Source of the DNA: Phenylobacterium sp.
GTDB taxonomy: Bacteria > Pseudomonadota > Alphaproteobacteria > Caulobacterales > Caulobacteraceae
Direction of reading: 5' to 3'
Assembly (NCBI RefSeq): GCF_004299445.1
Contig: NZ_SCTC01000069.1
Coordinates: 1 to 64,000 of the forward strand
DNA length: 64,000 nucleotides
Shown here: positions 25,466 to 32,992 of the stretch, one piece after another
How positions within the stretch are numbered: position 1 is the first letter of the stretch
How the letters are laid out: the number at the start of each line of letters is the position of its first letter
Translations under genes and position numbers: made by a program
Notes under the pieces: generated by a model
What the model saw: the letters and a program-made list of their open reading frames with translations, nothing else
What the model was told of the DNA's origin: nothing
The model's database searches: none

Positions 25466-26706
25466 CAGGCAGGTTCCTGTCCGGAGGCTGAGGTTGCGGG
25501 GATTCGGGCGCCCGTGCGCGGCTGGCGGCGGCCGTTGAGGATCGCGCCCAGCCAAGTGTAGCGAACCATCGTCTGGTAGCTGGCCAGCATCAGCGGGAAG
25601 GCCACCAGCAGGATCAGCGCGTACTTGAACTCGGGAGGCGCATCGAAGCGAGCGACCAGCCCCTGGAGCAGGATCACGAGCGGCAGGTGGATCAGGTAGA
25701 GCCAGTATGAGGCGTCGGCGAGATATCGGCGCCAGGCGCTGAAGCCCGACATGAACTGCATGGCCAGGCCGATGAAGGCGAAGCTCCAGGTCCAGGCGGC
25801 GAACGCATAGTTGGCCGCGAACAGCTGGCGGTCGACTCCGGGCAGGTTTGTGGCCGTTGTGGCGACGAGGCCGGCCTGCGCCAGCAGCGCAATCGTCAGG
25901 GCTAGGGCGGCGGCCAGGTGGACGGGCCACCACCTCTGGATCGCGCCCAGGAGGTCTGGCTGGCGTTGAAGCATCCAGCCGAACACAAACGCAGTCGCGA
26001 ACTCGGCGAAGGCCGGCAGGTTGGGGATCAGCGAGCTGTCGGGCGTCGGCACGCCCATCCACATCATCCAGCGGCTATAGCCGGGCAGGGCGAGCGCCAG
26101 GGGCAGGGCCAGGAGCAGCGGAGCGACGCCGCCGCGCACGAGAAGAGCCAGCCACCGGTCCACAAGTCCGCGAAGGGCCTCGTTCCTGTCGACCGCGACG
26201 ATGGCGGTCCTGCCAGCGAGGCTGAGGACGTAAAGGATCACCAGCAGGTACAGGAACCACAGGTGCGTCAGCGGGAACGGCAGCGGTGGAGGGTTCGGGT
26301 CGGCCGGCGGCGGCCGGAACGGCGGGGCGCCGTCGTACTGAATCAGCGTGCCGGCGATGGTTGCGCCCACGATCAGGACGAACACCGGCAGCCAGCTGGC
26401 CACAAGGGGCAGAGCGATCCGCTTACCGCGATCCCGCGCAAAGCCGGCCAAGCCGCGCCGGTGGAACAGCATCCGCGCGAAGAAGCCCGCGATGACGAAG
26501 AAGGTCGTCATCCGGAAGATGTGCAGGGTGAAGAAGGCGACCGCGAACGGCGTGCTGCGCTGCGGATCCGAGATCATCCAGGTCGGCCCCTCGCTGGGCA
26601 GGAACGACATGGTCGCGTGGAAGAATATCCCGAGCACCAGGGCGAACCCGCGGACCGCGTCCAACGCGTGCAGGCGCTCTGCGCCCGAAGCCGTGTCCGT
26701 CGCCAT
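25465..26706 (-). CDS. Acyltransferase 3 / OpgC-like membrane protein
   Basis: A 413-residue integral membrane acyltransferase with 10-11 predicted helices. The family opening is RLHALDAVRGFALVLGIFFHATMSF (the conserved His in FFHA), followed by FFVIAGFFARMLFHRRGLAGFARDRGKRIALPL, typical for acyltransferase 3 proteins of the MdoC/OpgC type. FPLTHLWFLYLLVILY is another family mark. Such enzymes O-acylate periplasmic glucans, lipopolysaccharide or other sugars; the acceptor here is unknown. First gene of the three-gene operon with a membrane protein and winged-helix regulator; it has a good GGAGG ribosome binding site. Confidence 0.85.
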   Translation of the reverse strand: MATDTASGAERLHALDAVRGFALVLGIFFHATMSFLPSEGPTWMISDPQRSTPFAVAFFTLHIFRMTTFFVIAGFFARMLFHRRGLAGFARDRGKRIALPLVASWLPVFVLIVGATIAGTLIQYDGAPPFRPPPADPNPPPLPFPLTHLWFLYLLVILYVLSLAGRTAIVAVDRNEALRGLVDRWLALLVRGGVAPLLLALPLALALPGYSRWMMWMGVPTPDSSLIPNLPAFAEFATAFVFGWMLQRQPDLLGAIQRWWPVHLAAALALTIALLAQAGLVATTATNLPGVDRQLFAANYAFAAWTWSFAFIGLAMQFMSGFSAWRRYLADASYWLYLIHLPLVILLQGLVARFDAPPEFKYALILLVAFPLMLASYQTMVRYTWLGAILNGRRQPRTGARIPATSASGQEPA

Positions 26707-26803
26707 ATGTCGCCTCCTGCGAAAAGGGCGCCGGGCGCGGGAGGAGCCGCGCCCGGCAGGTTCGAACGGCCTTGGGCTTGGACGGCCGCTCGCGATCAGA
26801 GTT

Positions 26804-26837
26804 ATGCGTCAACCAGTCTATAAAGTAAACTAGTCTA
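26804..26837 (-). promoter_or_regulatory. AT-rich direct repeat upstream of the acyltransferase operon
   Basis: In the 186-bp divergent region between the acyltransferase operon and the GNAT gene lies an AT-rich island. AGTCTA occurs at 26815-26820 and 26832-26837, separated by TAAAGTAAACT. On the minus strand it reads TAGACT-AGTTTACTTTA-TAGACT, followed by TTGACG. It is about 100 bp upstream of the acyltransferase start. A binding site for the operon's own winged-helix regulator is the simplest explanation, but this is inferred. Confidence 0.4.
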
Positions 26838-26892
26838 AGGTGTCCTTCGCAGTGGGCTTGACGAGGCCGGGAATTGCGCGACCCTCCGTCGC

Positions 26893-27504
26893 ATGGCCCT
26901 GCTGGACTGGATCGCGCCCGAGAGCGGCCTTCGCATAGAGGGCGACGGCGTGCGCCTGCGCCCGCCGCGGGCCACGGACTATGCCGAATGGCGCGATCTG
27001 CGCGCCGCGAGCCGAGGGTTTCTGCAGCCCTGGGAGCCGACGTGGCCCACGGATGACCTCTCCCGGGCCGCCTTCCGGCGCCGCCTTCTGGCCTATGCCC
27101 GCGACCGCGAAGCCGGGGTGGCGTACCCGTTTTTCGTCTTCCGCGCCTCGGACGACGCTCTCACCGGAGGCATCACGCTGTCGAACGTGCGGCGTGGCGT
27201 CGCGCAGATGGGGTCGGTCGGCTACTGGTGCGGCAAGACCTACACGCGCCAGGGCCTGACCCTGGCCGCGGTGCGGGCGCTGTGCGAGTTCGCGTTCCGC
27301 ACTTTGGCCCTCCACAGGCTGGAAGCGGCCTGCATTCCTGACAACGCGCCGTCCCGAACTCTGCTCGGAATGGCGGGGTTCAAGGAGGAGGGATTCGCCC
27401 AGGCTTATCTTAAAATTAACGGCGCATGGCGAGACCATGTCCTGTTCGGACGCCTGACCCCCTATCGGGGCCACGAGGGTCCGGATGAGGGGGTGTCGGT
27501 CTGA
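26893..27504 (+). CDS. GNAT acetyltransferase, RimJ/RimL type
   Basis: A 203-residue N-acetyltransferase. The fold begins at about residue 12 with LRIEGDGVRLRPPRATDYAEWRDLRAAS, and continues with PFFVFRASDDALTGGITLSNVRRG. The acetyl-CoA region is GYWCGKTYTRQGLTLAAVRALCEFAF, followed by RLEAACIPDNAPSRTLLGMAGFKEEGFAQAYLKING, the usual RimJ/RimL ending. It should acetylate an N-terminal or side-chain amine, possibly ribosomal protein S5 as in RimJ. In Caulobacteraceae a gene of this type sits next to pdeA; here pdeA begins 40 bp downstream. Confidence 0.88.
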   Translation: MALLDWIAPESGLRIEGDGVRLRPPRATDYAEWRDLRAASRGFLQPWEPTWPTDDLSRAAFRRRLLAYARDREAGVAYPFFVFRASDDALTGGITLSNVRRGVAQMGSVGYWCGKTYTRQGLTLAAVRALCEFAFRTLALHRLEAACIPDNAPSRTLLGMAGFKEEGFAQAYLKINGAWRDHVLFGRLTPYRGHEGPDEGVSV

Positions 27505-27544
27505 CCTGACCGGCGCCGTGACACGGGCTTCGTTTCGGGACGGC

Positions 27545-29203
27545 ATGGCGAACGATCGCTGGATGTGGGACGCCACGGCCACGCTCGAGGCCCTGGGAGC
27601 GGCGGAAGTCGCGCTCTGGGTCTGGGAGCCGGAGAAGGACCGTCTGCGCCTCACGGGCGCCACCCGCGCGCTCGGCCTGGGTCCGCTTGCCCCTGACTGC
27701 TCATCAGCCGCCCTGCGGGCGCTGGCCCTGCCTCAGGACCGCGCCGTCGCCGAGGACATCCTTCGGGTGCAGGAGCCGGGAGAGGAAGTCGCCGTGCGGC
27801 TGCGCCTGCGTGGCGGCGAACCCTGCATCTGGCGCGGCGTCTGGCTGGAAGAGGGCGTGCGCGCCGCCGGCGTGGTCGCCGCCGAAGTGCGCTTCGCCGC
27901 CTCGGGCCTGGATCACCTGACCGGACTGGCCGACCGCAAGAGCTTCATCGCCCTGGCCCGCGAGCGCCTGCAGGCGCCGGGTCATCACGAACTGATCGTC
28001 GCCGACCTGGATCGCCTGCGCCGCCTCAACGAGGCGCTGGGCCACGAGCGCGCCGACCTGGTGCTAGCCGCATTGGGCTCGCGCCTGGCCGCGGCCTTCC
28101 CGCCCGGCGCCCTGCTGGCCCGGATCGGCGAGGACGAGTTCGCGGCCCTTGCGCCGGTGGGCGCCTCGCCGGGCGCCGAGACGCTGCGCCGCGCCCTCGA
28201 GCAACCGCTGCGGGTCGCCGGCTTCGATATCCATCCCACCCTGTCGATCGGGGCTGTGGAAGCGCAGGGCGGCGCCGACGCGCCCGAGGCGGCCGAGCTG
28301 CTGCGCCGCGCCGAGCTGGCGGTGGAATCGGCCAAGAGCAACGGCCGGGGCGGCGCCGCCGCCTACGGCCGCAGCCTGGAAACCGACGGCCTCTCGCGCC
28401 TGGCCCTCGAAGGCGACCTCAAGGGCGCGCTACGCCGCGGCGAGCTTATGCCGTTCTACCAGCCCATCGTTCGGCTCTCGACGGGCGCGCTGTCGGGCTT
28501 CGAGGCGCTGGTCCGCTGGCGCCATCCGCGCCGGGGCCTGTTGATGCCCGAGCAGTTCCTGCCGCTCTGCGAAGAGATGGGCCTGATGCCCGAGCTGGGC
28601 GCCATGATGATGCGCGAGGCCGCCAGCCAGTTGTCGATCTGGCGCAAGCGGCACCGCGCCGCCGGCGAACTGACCGTGGCCGTGAACCTGTCCACCGGCG
28701 AGATCGACCGGCCGGACCTGGTCTCCGACGTGGTCTCCATCCGCCAGGCCACCGACCTGCCGCCCGGCGCGCTGAAGCTGGAGGTCACCGAGAGCGACGT
28801 CATGCGCGATCCCGACCGGGCCGCGGTGGTGCTCCGCAACCTGCGCGCTGCCGGCGCGGCGCTGGCGCTGGACGACTTCGGCACCGGCTTCTCCTCGCTC
28901 AGCTACCTGACGCGGCTGCCCTTCGACACGCTGAAGATCGACCGCTACTTCGTCCGCACGATGGCCACCAACGAGGGGTCGGCGAAGATCGTCAGCTCGG
29001 TCGTGAAGCTGGGCCAGGATCTGTCGTTGGAAGTGGTGGCCGAGGGCGTCGAAAACGCCGGCATGGCGCGGCAACTGCTCTCTGTGGGTTGCGACTACGG
29101 CCAGGGCTTCGGCTATGCGCCGGCCCTGTCGGCCCAGGAGGCCGAGGTCTACCTCAATGAGAGTTATGTCGACGGCGCCGCGCCGGTGAAGGCGCGCGGC
29201 TAG
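27545..29203 (+). CDS. pdeA: PdeA-like cyclic-di-GMP phosphodiesterase (PAS-GGDEF*-EAL)
   Basis: A 552-residue protein with a PAS-like N-terminus (about 10-115), a degenerate GGDEF domain with GEDEF at 195-199 and an EAL domain from about 300. The EAL domain looks active: EALVRWRHP at 320, NLSTGEI, EVTESDVM, LDDFGTGFSSLSYL with the Asp pair at 443-444, LKIDRYFV and VVAEGVEN. The architecture, the GEDEF variant and yqgE next door match Caulobacter crescentus PdeA (CC3396). There the altered GGDEF domain binds GTP and activates the EAL domain, and the protein is degraded by ClpXP with CpdR at the swarmer-to-stalked transition. The C-terminus ends KARG, fitting a ClpXP-recognised tail. The ATG at 27545 is preferred over 27485. 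Confidence 0.85.
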   Translation: MANDRWMWDATATLEALGAAEVALWVWEPEKDRLRLTGATRALGLGPLAPDCSSAALRALALPQDRAVAEDILRVQEPGEEVAVRLRLRGGEPCIWRGVWLEEGVRAAGVVAAEVRFAASGLDHLTGLADRKSFIALARERLQAPGHHELIVADLDRLRRLNEALGHERADLVLAALGSRLAAAFPPGALLARIGEDEFAALAPVGASPGAETLRRALEQPLRVAGFDIHPTLSIGAVEAQGGADAPEAAELLRRAELAVESAKSNGRGGAAAYGRSLETDGLSRLALEGDLKGALRRGELMPFYQPIVRLSTGALSGFEALVRWRHPRRGLLMPEQFLPLCEEMGLMPELGAMMMREAASQLSIWRKRHRAAGELTVAVNLSTGEIDRPDLVSDVVSIRQATDLPPGALKLEVTESDVMRDPDRAAVVLRNLRAAGAALALDDFGTGFSSLSYLTRLPFDTLKIDRYFVRTMATNEGSAKIVSSVVKLGQDLSLEVVAEGVENAGMARQLLSVGCDYGQGFGYAPALSAQEAEVYLNESYVDGAAPVKARG

Positions 29204-29317
29204 CCCGAGCGCGTTGCGGAAAAGGGTGCGCCGGTTTTCCGCGCCGAACCGTGCTTCAGCTTTTGATCTGGCGCCTGTCTCCTCCGCTCGGGCGGCTCCG
29301 CCTGATCGGAACCGGCT
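29204..29317. repeat. Palindrome-rich intergenic element between pdeA and yqgE
   Basis: The gap between these convergent genes holds nested inverted repeats: CCCGAGCG (29204-29211) with CGCTCGGG (29285-29292), GCGGAAAA (29216-29223) with TTTTCCGC (29235-29242), and GGCGG/CCGCC (29291-29302). The order gcGGAAAAnnnnnCCGGTTTTCCGC, then TGCTTCA and CTTTTGATCTG, recalls the dispersed RIME/REP-like elements of alphaproteobacteria. It may also end both transcripts. The similarity is from memory, not a search. Confidence 0.45.
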
Positions 29318-29878
29318 CTAGGCCCGTCCCCCCTCCGAACTCAGGAACTTGGGATCGATCCGTAGCTTGGCCAGGGCGCGGGTCCACTTGGTGTCGTAGT
29401 CGTCGTCGAAGACCAGGGCCTCGTCGGCTTCGACGGTGAGCCAGACGTTCTCGCGAATCTCGCGTTCCAATTGGCCCGCGCCCCAGCCGGCGTAGCCCAG
29501 GGCCAGGATCGCGCGGCGCGGATGGTCCGGCCCGGCCATGGCCTCCAGGACCTCGCGAGTGGTGGTGAGCGCCAGACCTCCCTCGACGCTGAGACTGTGT
29601 TCGGCGTGATAGTCGTCCGTGTGCAGCACGAAGCCGCGCTCGACCTCGACCGGGCCGCCGATCCGCACCAGATCGGCTTCCACCTCGCCGTCGGTCTTGA
29701 TCTCCAGCCGCTCCAGCAGGTCAGGGACGGTCACGCCCTCCAGCGGCCGGTTCACCGCGATGCCCATGGCGTGGTGTGCGTCGTGCGCGCAGAGCAGGAT
29801 CAGGGAGCGCTCGAACCGGGGATCGCCGATCCCCGGCATGGCGATGAGCAACTGGCCCGAGAGGAACGCGCTTTCCAT
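29318..29878 (-). CDS. YqgE/AlgH family protein
   Basis: A 186-residue protein of the YqgE/AlgH (UPF0301) family. It starts with SGQLLIAMPGIGDPRFERSLILLCAHDAHHAMGIAVNRPL, which is close to the family consensus, and continues with GGPVEVERGFVLHTDDY, LALTTTREVLEAMA and LGYAGWGAGQLEREIRENVWL. The biochemical role is unsettled; it has been linked to alginate regulation in Pseudomonas. No operon partner on this strand. The adjacency to pdeA is also found in Caulobacter. Confidence 0.93.
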   Translation of the reverse strand: MESAFLSGQLLIAMPGIGDPRFERSLILLCAHDAHHAMGIAVNRPLEGVTVPDLLERLEIKTDGEVEADLVRIGGPVEVERGFVLHTDDYHAEHSLSVEGGLALTTTREVLEAMAGPDHPRRAILALGYAGWGAGQLEREIRENVWLTVEADEALVFDDDYDTKWTRALAKLRIDPKFLSSEGGRA

Positions 29879-29944
29879 CCTGACGTAAAGATTCTGCCGG
29901 ATCGTGGCGACTTCAAGTGCGGCGCGTCCGTATCTCTCCTGAAT

Positions 29945-29957
29945 CGAGGTTACCTCG
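29945..29957. promoter_or_regulatory. Short palindrome upstream of the peroxiredoxin gene
   Basis: CGAGGT-T-ACCTCG is a perfect 6-bp inverted repeat around one base, in the 132-bp region between yqgE and the peroxiredoxin gene and 54 bp before the latter's start. It could be an operator, for instance for peroxide control, but no regulator is indicated. Confidence 0.25.
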
Positions 29958-30010
29958 GCCGGGGTTCTTGCTTATCTGCACGTCCGTAACCCTTCGAAGG
30001 AGAGACCCCC

Positions 30011-30493
30011 ATGGCGATCAAAGTGGGCGACAAGCTGCCGAACGTGACCCTCACCCAGGCGACGGCCGAGGGGCCGAAGCCGGTCCAGACCGAGGACTTC
30101 TTCAAAGGCCGGACGGTCGCCCTGTTCGCCGTACCCGGCGCCTTCACCCCCACCTGCTCTGCCAAGCATCTGCCGGGCTTCAAGCAGCACGCGCCCGATC
30201 TGAAGAGCAAGGGCGTCGACGAGATTGCCTGCCTGTCGGTGAACGACGCGTTCGTGATGCGGGCGTGGGGCGAGGATCAGGCGGTGGGCGACGACATCGT
30301 CATGCTCGGCGACGGCAACGGCGCCTTCACCGAGGCGGTCGGCCTGGAGATGGACGGCTCGAAGTTCGGGCTGGGCAAGCGCTCGCAGCGCTACTCGATG
30401 ATCGTCAAGGACGGCGTCGTGACGGAACTCAACGTCGAGCAGGGCGGCGAGTTCAAGGTTTCGTCGGCCGACTATATGTTGGCGCAGCTCTGA
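30011..30493 (+). CDS. Peroxiredoxin, Prx5 type
   Basis: A 160-residue thiol peroxidase reducing hydrogen peroxide and organic peroxides. It begins with MAIKVGDKLPNVTL, has the peroxidatic cysteine at residue 49 in VPGAFTPTCSAKHLPGF, and contains FVMRAWGEDQAVGDDIVMLGDGNGAFTEAVGL and RYSMIVKDGVV, all typical of the Prx5 group. The only other cysteine is Cys74, so the recycling partner may be glutathione/glutaredoxin. A good AAGGAGAG ribosome binding site precedes the start. Its TGA overlaps the ATG of the next gene by one base, coupling it to a secreted subtilase, an uncommon pairing. Confidence 0.93.
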   Translation: MAIKVGDKLPNVTLTQATAEGPKPVQTEDFFKGRTVALFAVPGAFTPTCSAKHLPGFKQHAPDLKSKGVDEIACLSVNDAFVMRAWGEDQAVGDDIVMLGDGNGAFTEAVGLEMDGSKFGLGKRSQRYSMIVKDGVVTELNVEQGGEFKVSSADYMLAQL

Positions 30494-31470
30494 TGTCCCG
30501 GGCGGGGCTCGGCCTGATCGCGGCCCTGGCGGTTCTGCTGCCGGGATCTGCTGCGGACGCGCGCGGGCCCCGCACGGACTCTGACGAATACCGCAAGAGC
30601 TGGGGCCTCGAGGCGATCGGGGCGCGGGCGGCCTACGAGGCCGGCCTGACTGGCAAGGGCGTGACGGTGGCGATCCTCGATTGCGGCGTCGCCACCGCCC
30701 AACGCGAAGTGCTGCGCAACGTCTCCCGGCGCTCTACCGACGTGGTGCCGGGCCGCAAGGCGCCCGTCATCGATCCGCACGGGGCCTACACCGCCGCGCC
30801 CCTCGCCGCCGCGCTGAACGGGCGGGGGATGGTGGGGGTCGCCTATAACGCCACGCTGCTGGCGGTGCGGGCCGACGTGGAAGGCGGTCTGAACGGCAAA
30901 TGCGCCTTTCGTCCCAGCGACCTGGCCCGCGGCCTGGACTATGCCGCCGAGCAGAAGGCCCGGGTGGTGGTCCTGCCCCTCCAGCACAGCAAGCCGCTAG
31001 GGGCCGCGTTCGAGGCGTCGCTGCAGAGGCTGGTCGATTCCGGGGCGGTGGTGGTGATCGCCGCGGGCAACCGCAACGGCCCCGACCCCAGCTGGCCGGC
31101 CATGTATGCGATCGATCCGCGCTATTCGGGCTCGATCGTCGTGGCGGGGGCCACCGGCTACTACGGCTCGATCACAGGCTGGTCGAACCGGGCCGGACAG
31201 GTGAAGGCCTGGTACATCGCGGCTCCGGGCGAATGGGTGCTCACCGACTGTCTCGCCAAGTGCCAGTTGGTGTCGGGGACATCCTTCTCGACCTCTTACG
31301 TCGCCGGCGGTCTGGCGCTGATGATGGAGGCCTGGCCGCAGATGGCGGGCCGGGACATCGCTGCGCGCCTGCTTTCATCGGCCCGCGACGCCGGCGATAC
31401 AGGCGTCGACGACGTCTACGGGCGTGGGGTCCTCGACCTGGGAGTCGCGTTCGGGTCGGCGGCCGAATAG
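30493..31470 (+). CDS. Secreted S8 (subtilisin-like) serine protease
   Basis: A 325-residue protease with a signal peptide (cleavage after about residue 22, SAADA). The triad is Asp63 in VAILDCGVA, His96 in DPHGAYTAAPLAAAL and Ser264 in SGTSFSTSYVAGGLAL; the oxyanion Asn is in IAAGNRNG. There is no propeptide of usual length, as the catalytic domain starts almost at once (GLTGKGVTVAILD). In the Ser motif the normal Pro after GTSxxx is replaced by Ser-Tyr. Four further cysteines (around 136, 253, 257) might form disulphides. It is coupled by TGATG to the peroxiredoxin gene. Targets are unknown. Confidence 0.88.
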   Translation: MSRAGLGLIAALAVLLPGSAADARGPRTDSDEYRKSWGLEAIGARAAYEAGLTGKGVTVAILDCGVATAQREVLRNVSRRSTDVVPGRKAPVIDPHGAYTAAPLAAALNGRGMVGVAYNATLLAVRADVEGGLNGKCAFRPSDLARGLDYAAEQKARVVVLPLQHSKPLGAAFEASLQRLVDSGAVVVIAAGNRNGPDPSWPAMYAIDPRYSGSIVVAGATGYYGSITGWSNRAGQVKAWYIAAPGEWVLTDCLAKCQLVSGTSFSTSYVAGGLALMMEAWPQMAGRDIAARLLSSARDAGDTGVDDVYGRGVLDLGVAFGSAAE

Positions 31471-31483
31471 GCGCCAAGCGCCG

Positions 31484-31852
31484 TCAGAAGTATTCGCAGT
31501 CGCCCATGGGCGGAGGCGGGGCGTCCACCGCCGCCATGCTCAGGGCTGCGCCCATGCGCTCGGCGACTTCAGCCAGCGTGATCGCCGGCAGGGCTTGGCC
31601 GATCTCCAGCAGCGACTCGCCGCAGTCGACTCGGCGCAGGAAGGTGTCCAGGGCTTCCAGCTGCTGGTTGAGGCGGTCCACGACGTGCAGTTCGCCTAGG
31701 AGCGTTCCGCGCTGCTCGGAGCTGGCGCCTTCAAGGACGCTGACCATGGCGCCATCGAGGCGCGCGCAGGCCTCGCGGGCCAGTGCGAGCTCGGCGGTCA
31801 GGGCCGACATGACGTCTTCGGTCGGGACGACGAGGTGTTCAGCGAGCTTCAC
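31484..31852 (-). CDS. Unknown helical protein
   Basis: About 122 residues, nearly all helix-forming: VMSALTAELALAREACARLDGAMVSVL, ELHVVDRLNQQLEALDTFLRRVD and ITLAEVAERMGAAL suggest a two- or three-helix bundle or coiled coil, with a Pro-rich end PPPPMGDCEYF. I do not recognise the family. The frame allows an ATG at 31897 with 15 more residues, but the added part lies over a perfect hairpin and looks unlike protein, so GTG 31852 is preferred. It is convergent with the subtilase gene 13 bp away. Codon usage and helical periodicity support a real gene. Confidence 0.6.
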   Translation of the reverse strand: MKLAEHLVVPTEDVMSALTAELALAREACARLDGAMVSVLEGASSEQRGTLLGELHVVDRLNQQLEALDTFLRRVDCGESLLEIGQALPAITLAEVAERMGAALSMAAVDAPPPPMGDCEYF

Positions 31853-31888
31853 AGAGGACTTCCGGCAAGGTGGTTCATCCACCATGCA

Positions 31889-31907
31889 CGCAGGCATCTT
31901 GCCTGCG
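31889..31907. other. Perfect hairpin upstream of the gene at 31484-31852
   Basis: CGCAGGCA (31889-31896) and TGCCTGCG (31900-31907) pair perfectly around TCT. No T-run follows in either direction. It sits 37 bp before the GTG 31852 start, as a leader structure or operator would. Confidence 0.35.
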
Positions 31908-31993
31908 GGTTAAGGCCACCGAACGGCGGTGCGCCATGCGCCGAAGACGGAGGCGGGGTGGCCTGTCGCGACGCACCGGGCTAACTCCCATCC

Positions 31994-32323
31994 ATGGCGC
32001 GAATGAAACAGAGCCCGGAGTTCGACATCGAGGTGGATGGCGATCCGTATGTGTGGCGGTTGCAGCGTCAGCCGGCATGGTCCAGCGACGCCGCAGGGTG
32101 GCGAGGCATGGCGATCGCGGTGCGTCATAAGGAGGGGCAGCGCGAGGTGGTTATCGAGTTTCCCCCCGGGCCTCAGCGCCGCTTCGGCGCGCCGCTGCTG
32201 CATGCCTCGCAGATCGCGCCGGCTCTGGTGGCGAAAGCCATTGCCTCCGCCATGGCGGCGGGGTGGGAGCCGCACTCGCGCGGCAAGACGGTCACCGTTG
32301 TCGTCGACGCGACCGGCGGCTGA
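31994..32323 (+). CDS. Hypothetical protein
   Basis: A 109-residue protein with no recognised domain. It contains EFDIEVDGDPYVWRLQRQPAWS, then a beta strand REVVIEFPPG, a helix QIAPALVAKAIASAMAAGWEP and the end GKTVTVVVDATGG. The alternation of strand and helix, with a normal amino-acid composition, supports a real small soluble protein. The ATG at 32003 (MKQSPEF) is an equally possible start. It stands alone between the divergent unknown gene and the convergent alkyladenine glycosylase gene. Confidence 0.65.
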   Translation: MARMKQSPEFDIEVDGDPYVWRLQRQPAWSSDAAGWRGMAIAVRHKEGQREVVIEFPPGPQRRFGAPLLHASQIAPALVAKAIASAMAAGWEPHSRGKTVTVVVDATGG

Positions 32324-32382
32324 TGGGGTCTCGCGGTGAGCGCCGCGGTTGCGCGCGCAACGACTTGCGGACCTGGCGACGT

Positions 32383-32976
32383 CTAACGGGGGAACGGCCG
32401 GCTCAGGAACCTCGAGCCGGCCTCTCCGAACCGCCAGGGCGTTTCGGCAGCCTTGGTGATGCCGATGCGCGGGCCGGCGATGATGCCTCGGCCTCGGCCT
32501 TCCCGCAGCTCGAACGGCGCACCGTCGAGCGGCAGGCCGTCGTGGTCGCGGGTGACGGCCATCGCCTGGCAGAGCTTGCCGGGGCCCGAGCAGAGGGCTC
32601 TTGGATCGGCGAGGTTCCGGCGCTCGCGCATCGATTCCAGCCCCCGGAGCGGCTCGAGGGCGCGGATCAGGACGGCGCTTCCAGGGGCCTCGCCACAGAC
32701 GAAGTTCAGGCACCAGTGGATGCCGTAGCTCCGATAGACGTAGGCATGCTCCGGCGGGCCGAACATCACCGCGTTGCGGGGCGTCTTGCCCGAGAAGCTG
32801 TGCGACGCCGGGTCTTCGTGGTGGTAGGCCTCGGTCTCGACGATGCGGCCGCCGACGCCGCCCACATAGACCTCCCAGCCGATCAGGTCGGCGGCCACCC
32901 GCGCGGGATGGCGGGTCCAGAATCCTTGACGTTCGGAATTTGAAGGTCCGGAATGTCGGCCAACGAGAACACTCAT
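32383..32976 (-). CDS. DNA-3-methyladenine glycosylase (AAG/MPG type)
   Basis: A protein of about 197 residues of the alkyladenine glycosylase family, which starts base excision of 3-methyladenine, 7-methylguanine and hypoxanthine. Core motifs: [21 protein letters not shown] (Glu of the catalytic site in ETEAY), [38 protein letters not shown] VLIRALEPL, and [14 protein letters not shown]. Length is standard. The frame offers ATG 32994, whose codon overlaps the ATG of the divergent amidohydrolase, and ATG 32976; the latter is preferred. This is the second alkylation-repair gene in the window beside the YcaQ homologue. Confidence 0.9.
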   Translation of the reverse strand: MSVLVGRHSGPSNSERQGFWTRHPARVAADLIGWEVYVGGVGGRIVETEAYHHEDPASHSFSGKTPRNAVMFGPPEHAYVYRSYGIHWCLNFVCGEAPGSAVLIRALEPLRGLESMRERRNLADPRALCSGPGKLCQAMAVTRDHDGLPLDGAPFELREGRGRGIIAGPRIGITKAAETPWRFGEAGSRFLSRPFPR

Positions 32977-32992
32977 CCGGGGAAGATGCGCC

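Noticed and set aside
24854..26062. Extension of the membrane protein frame upstream to 402 residues
   Set aside because: The added part is a shadow of the acyltransferase gene; TGATG coupling at 25465 gives the natural start.
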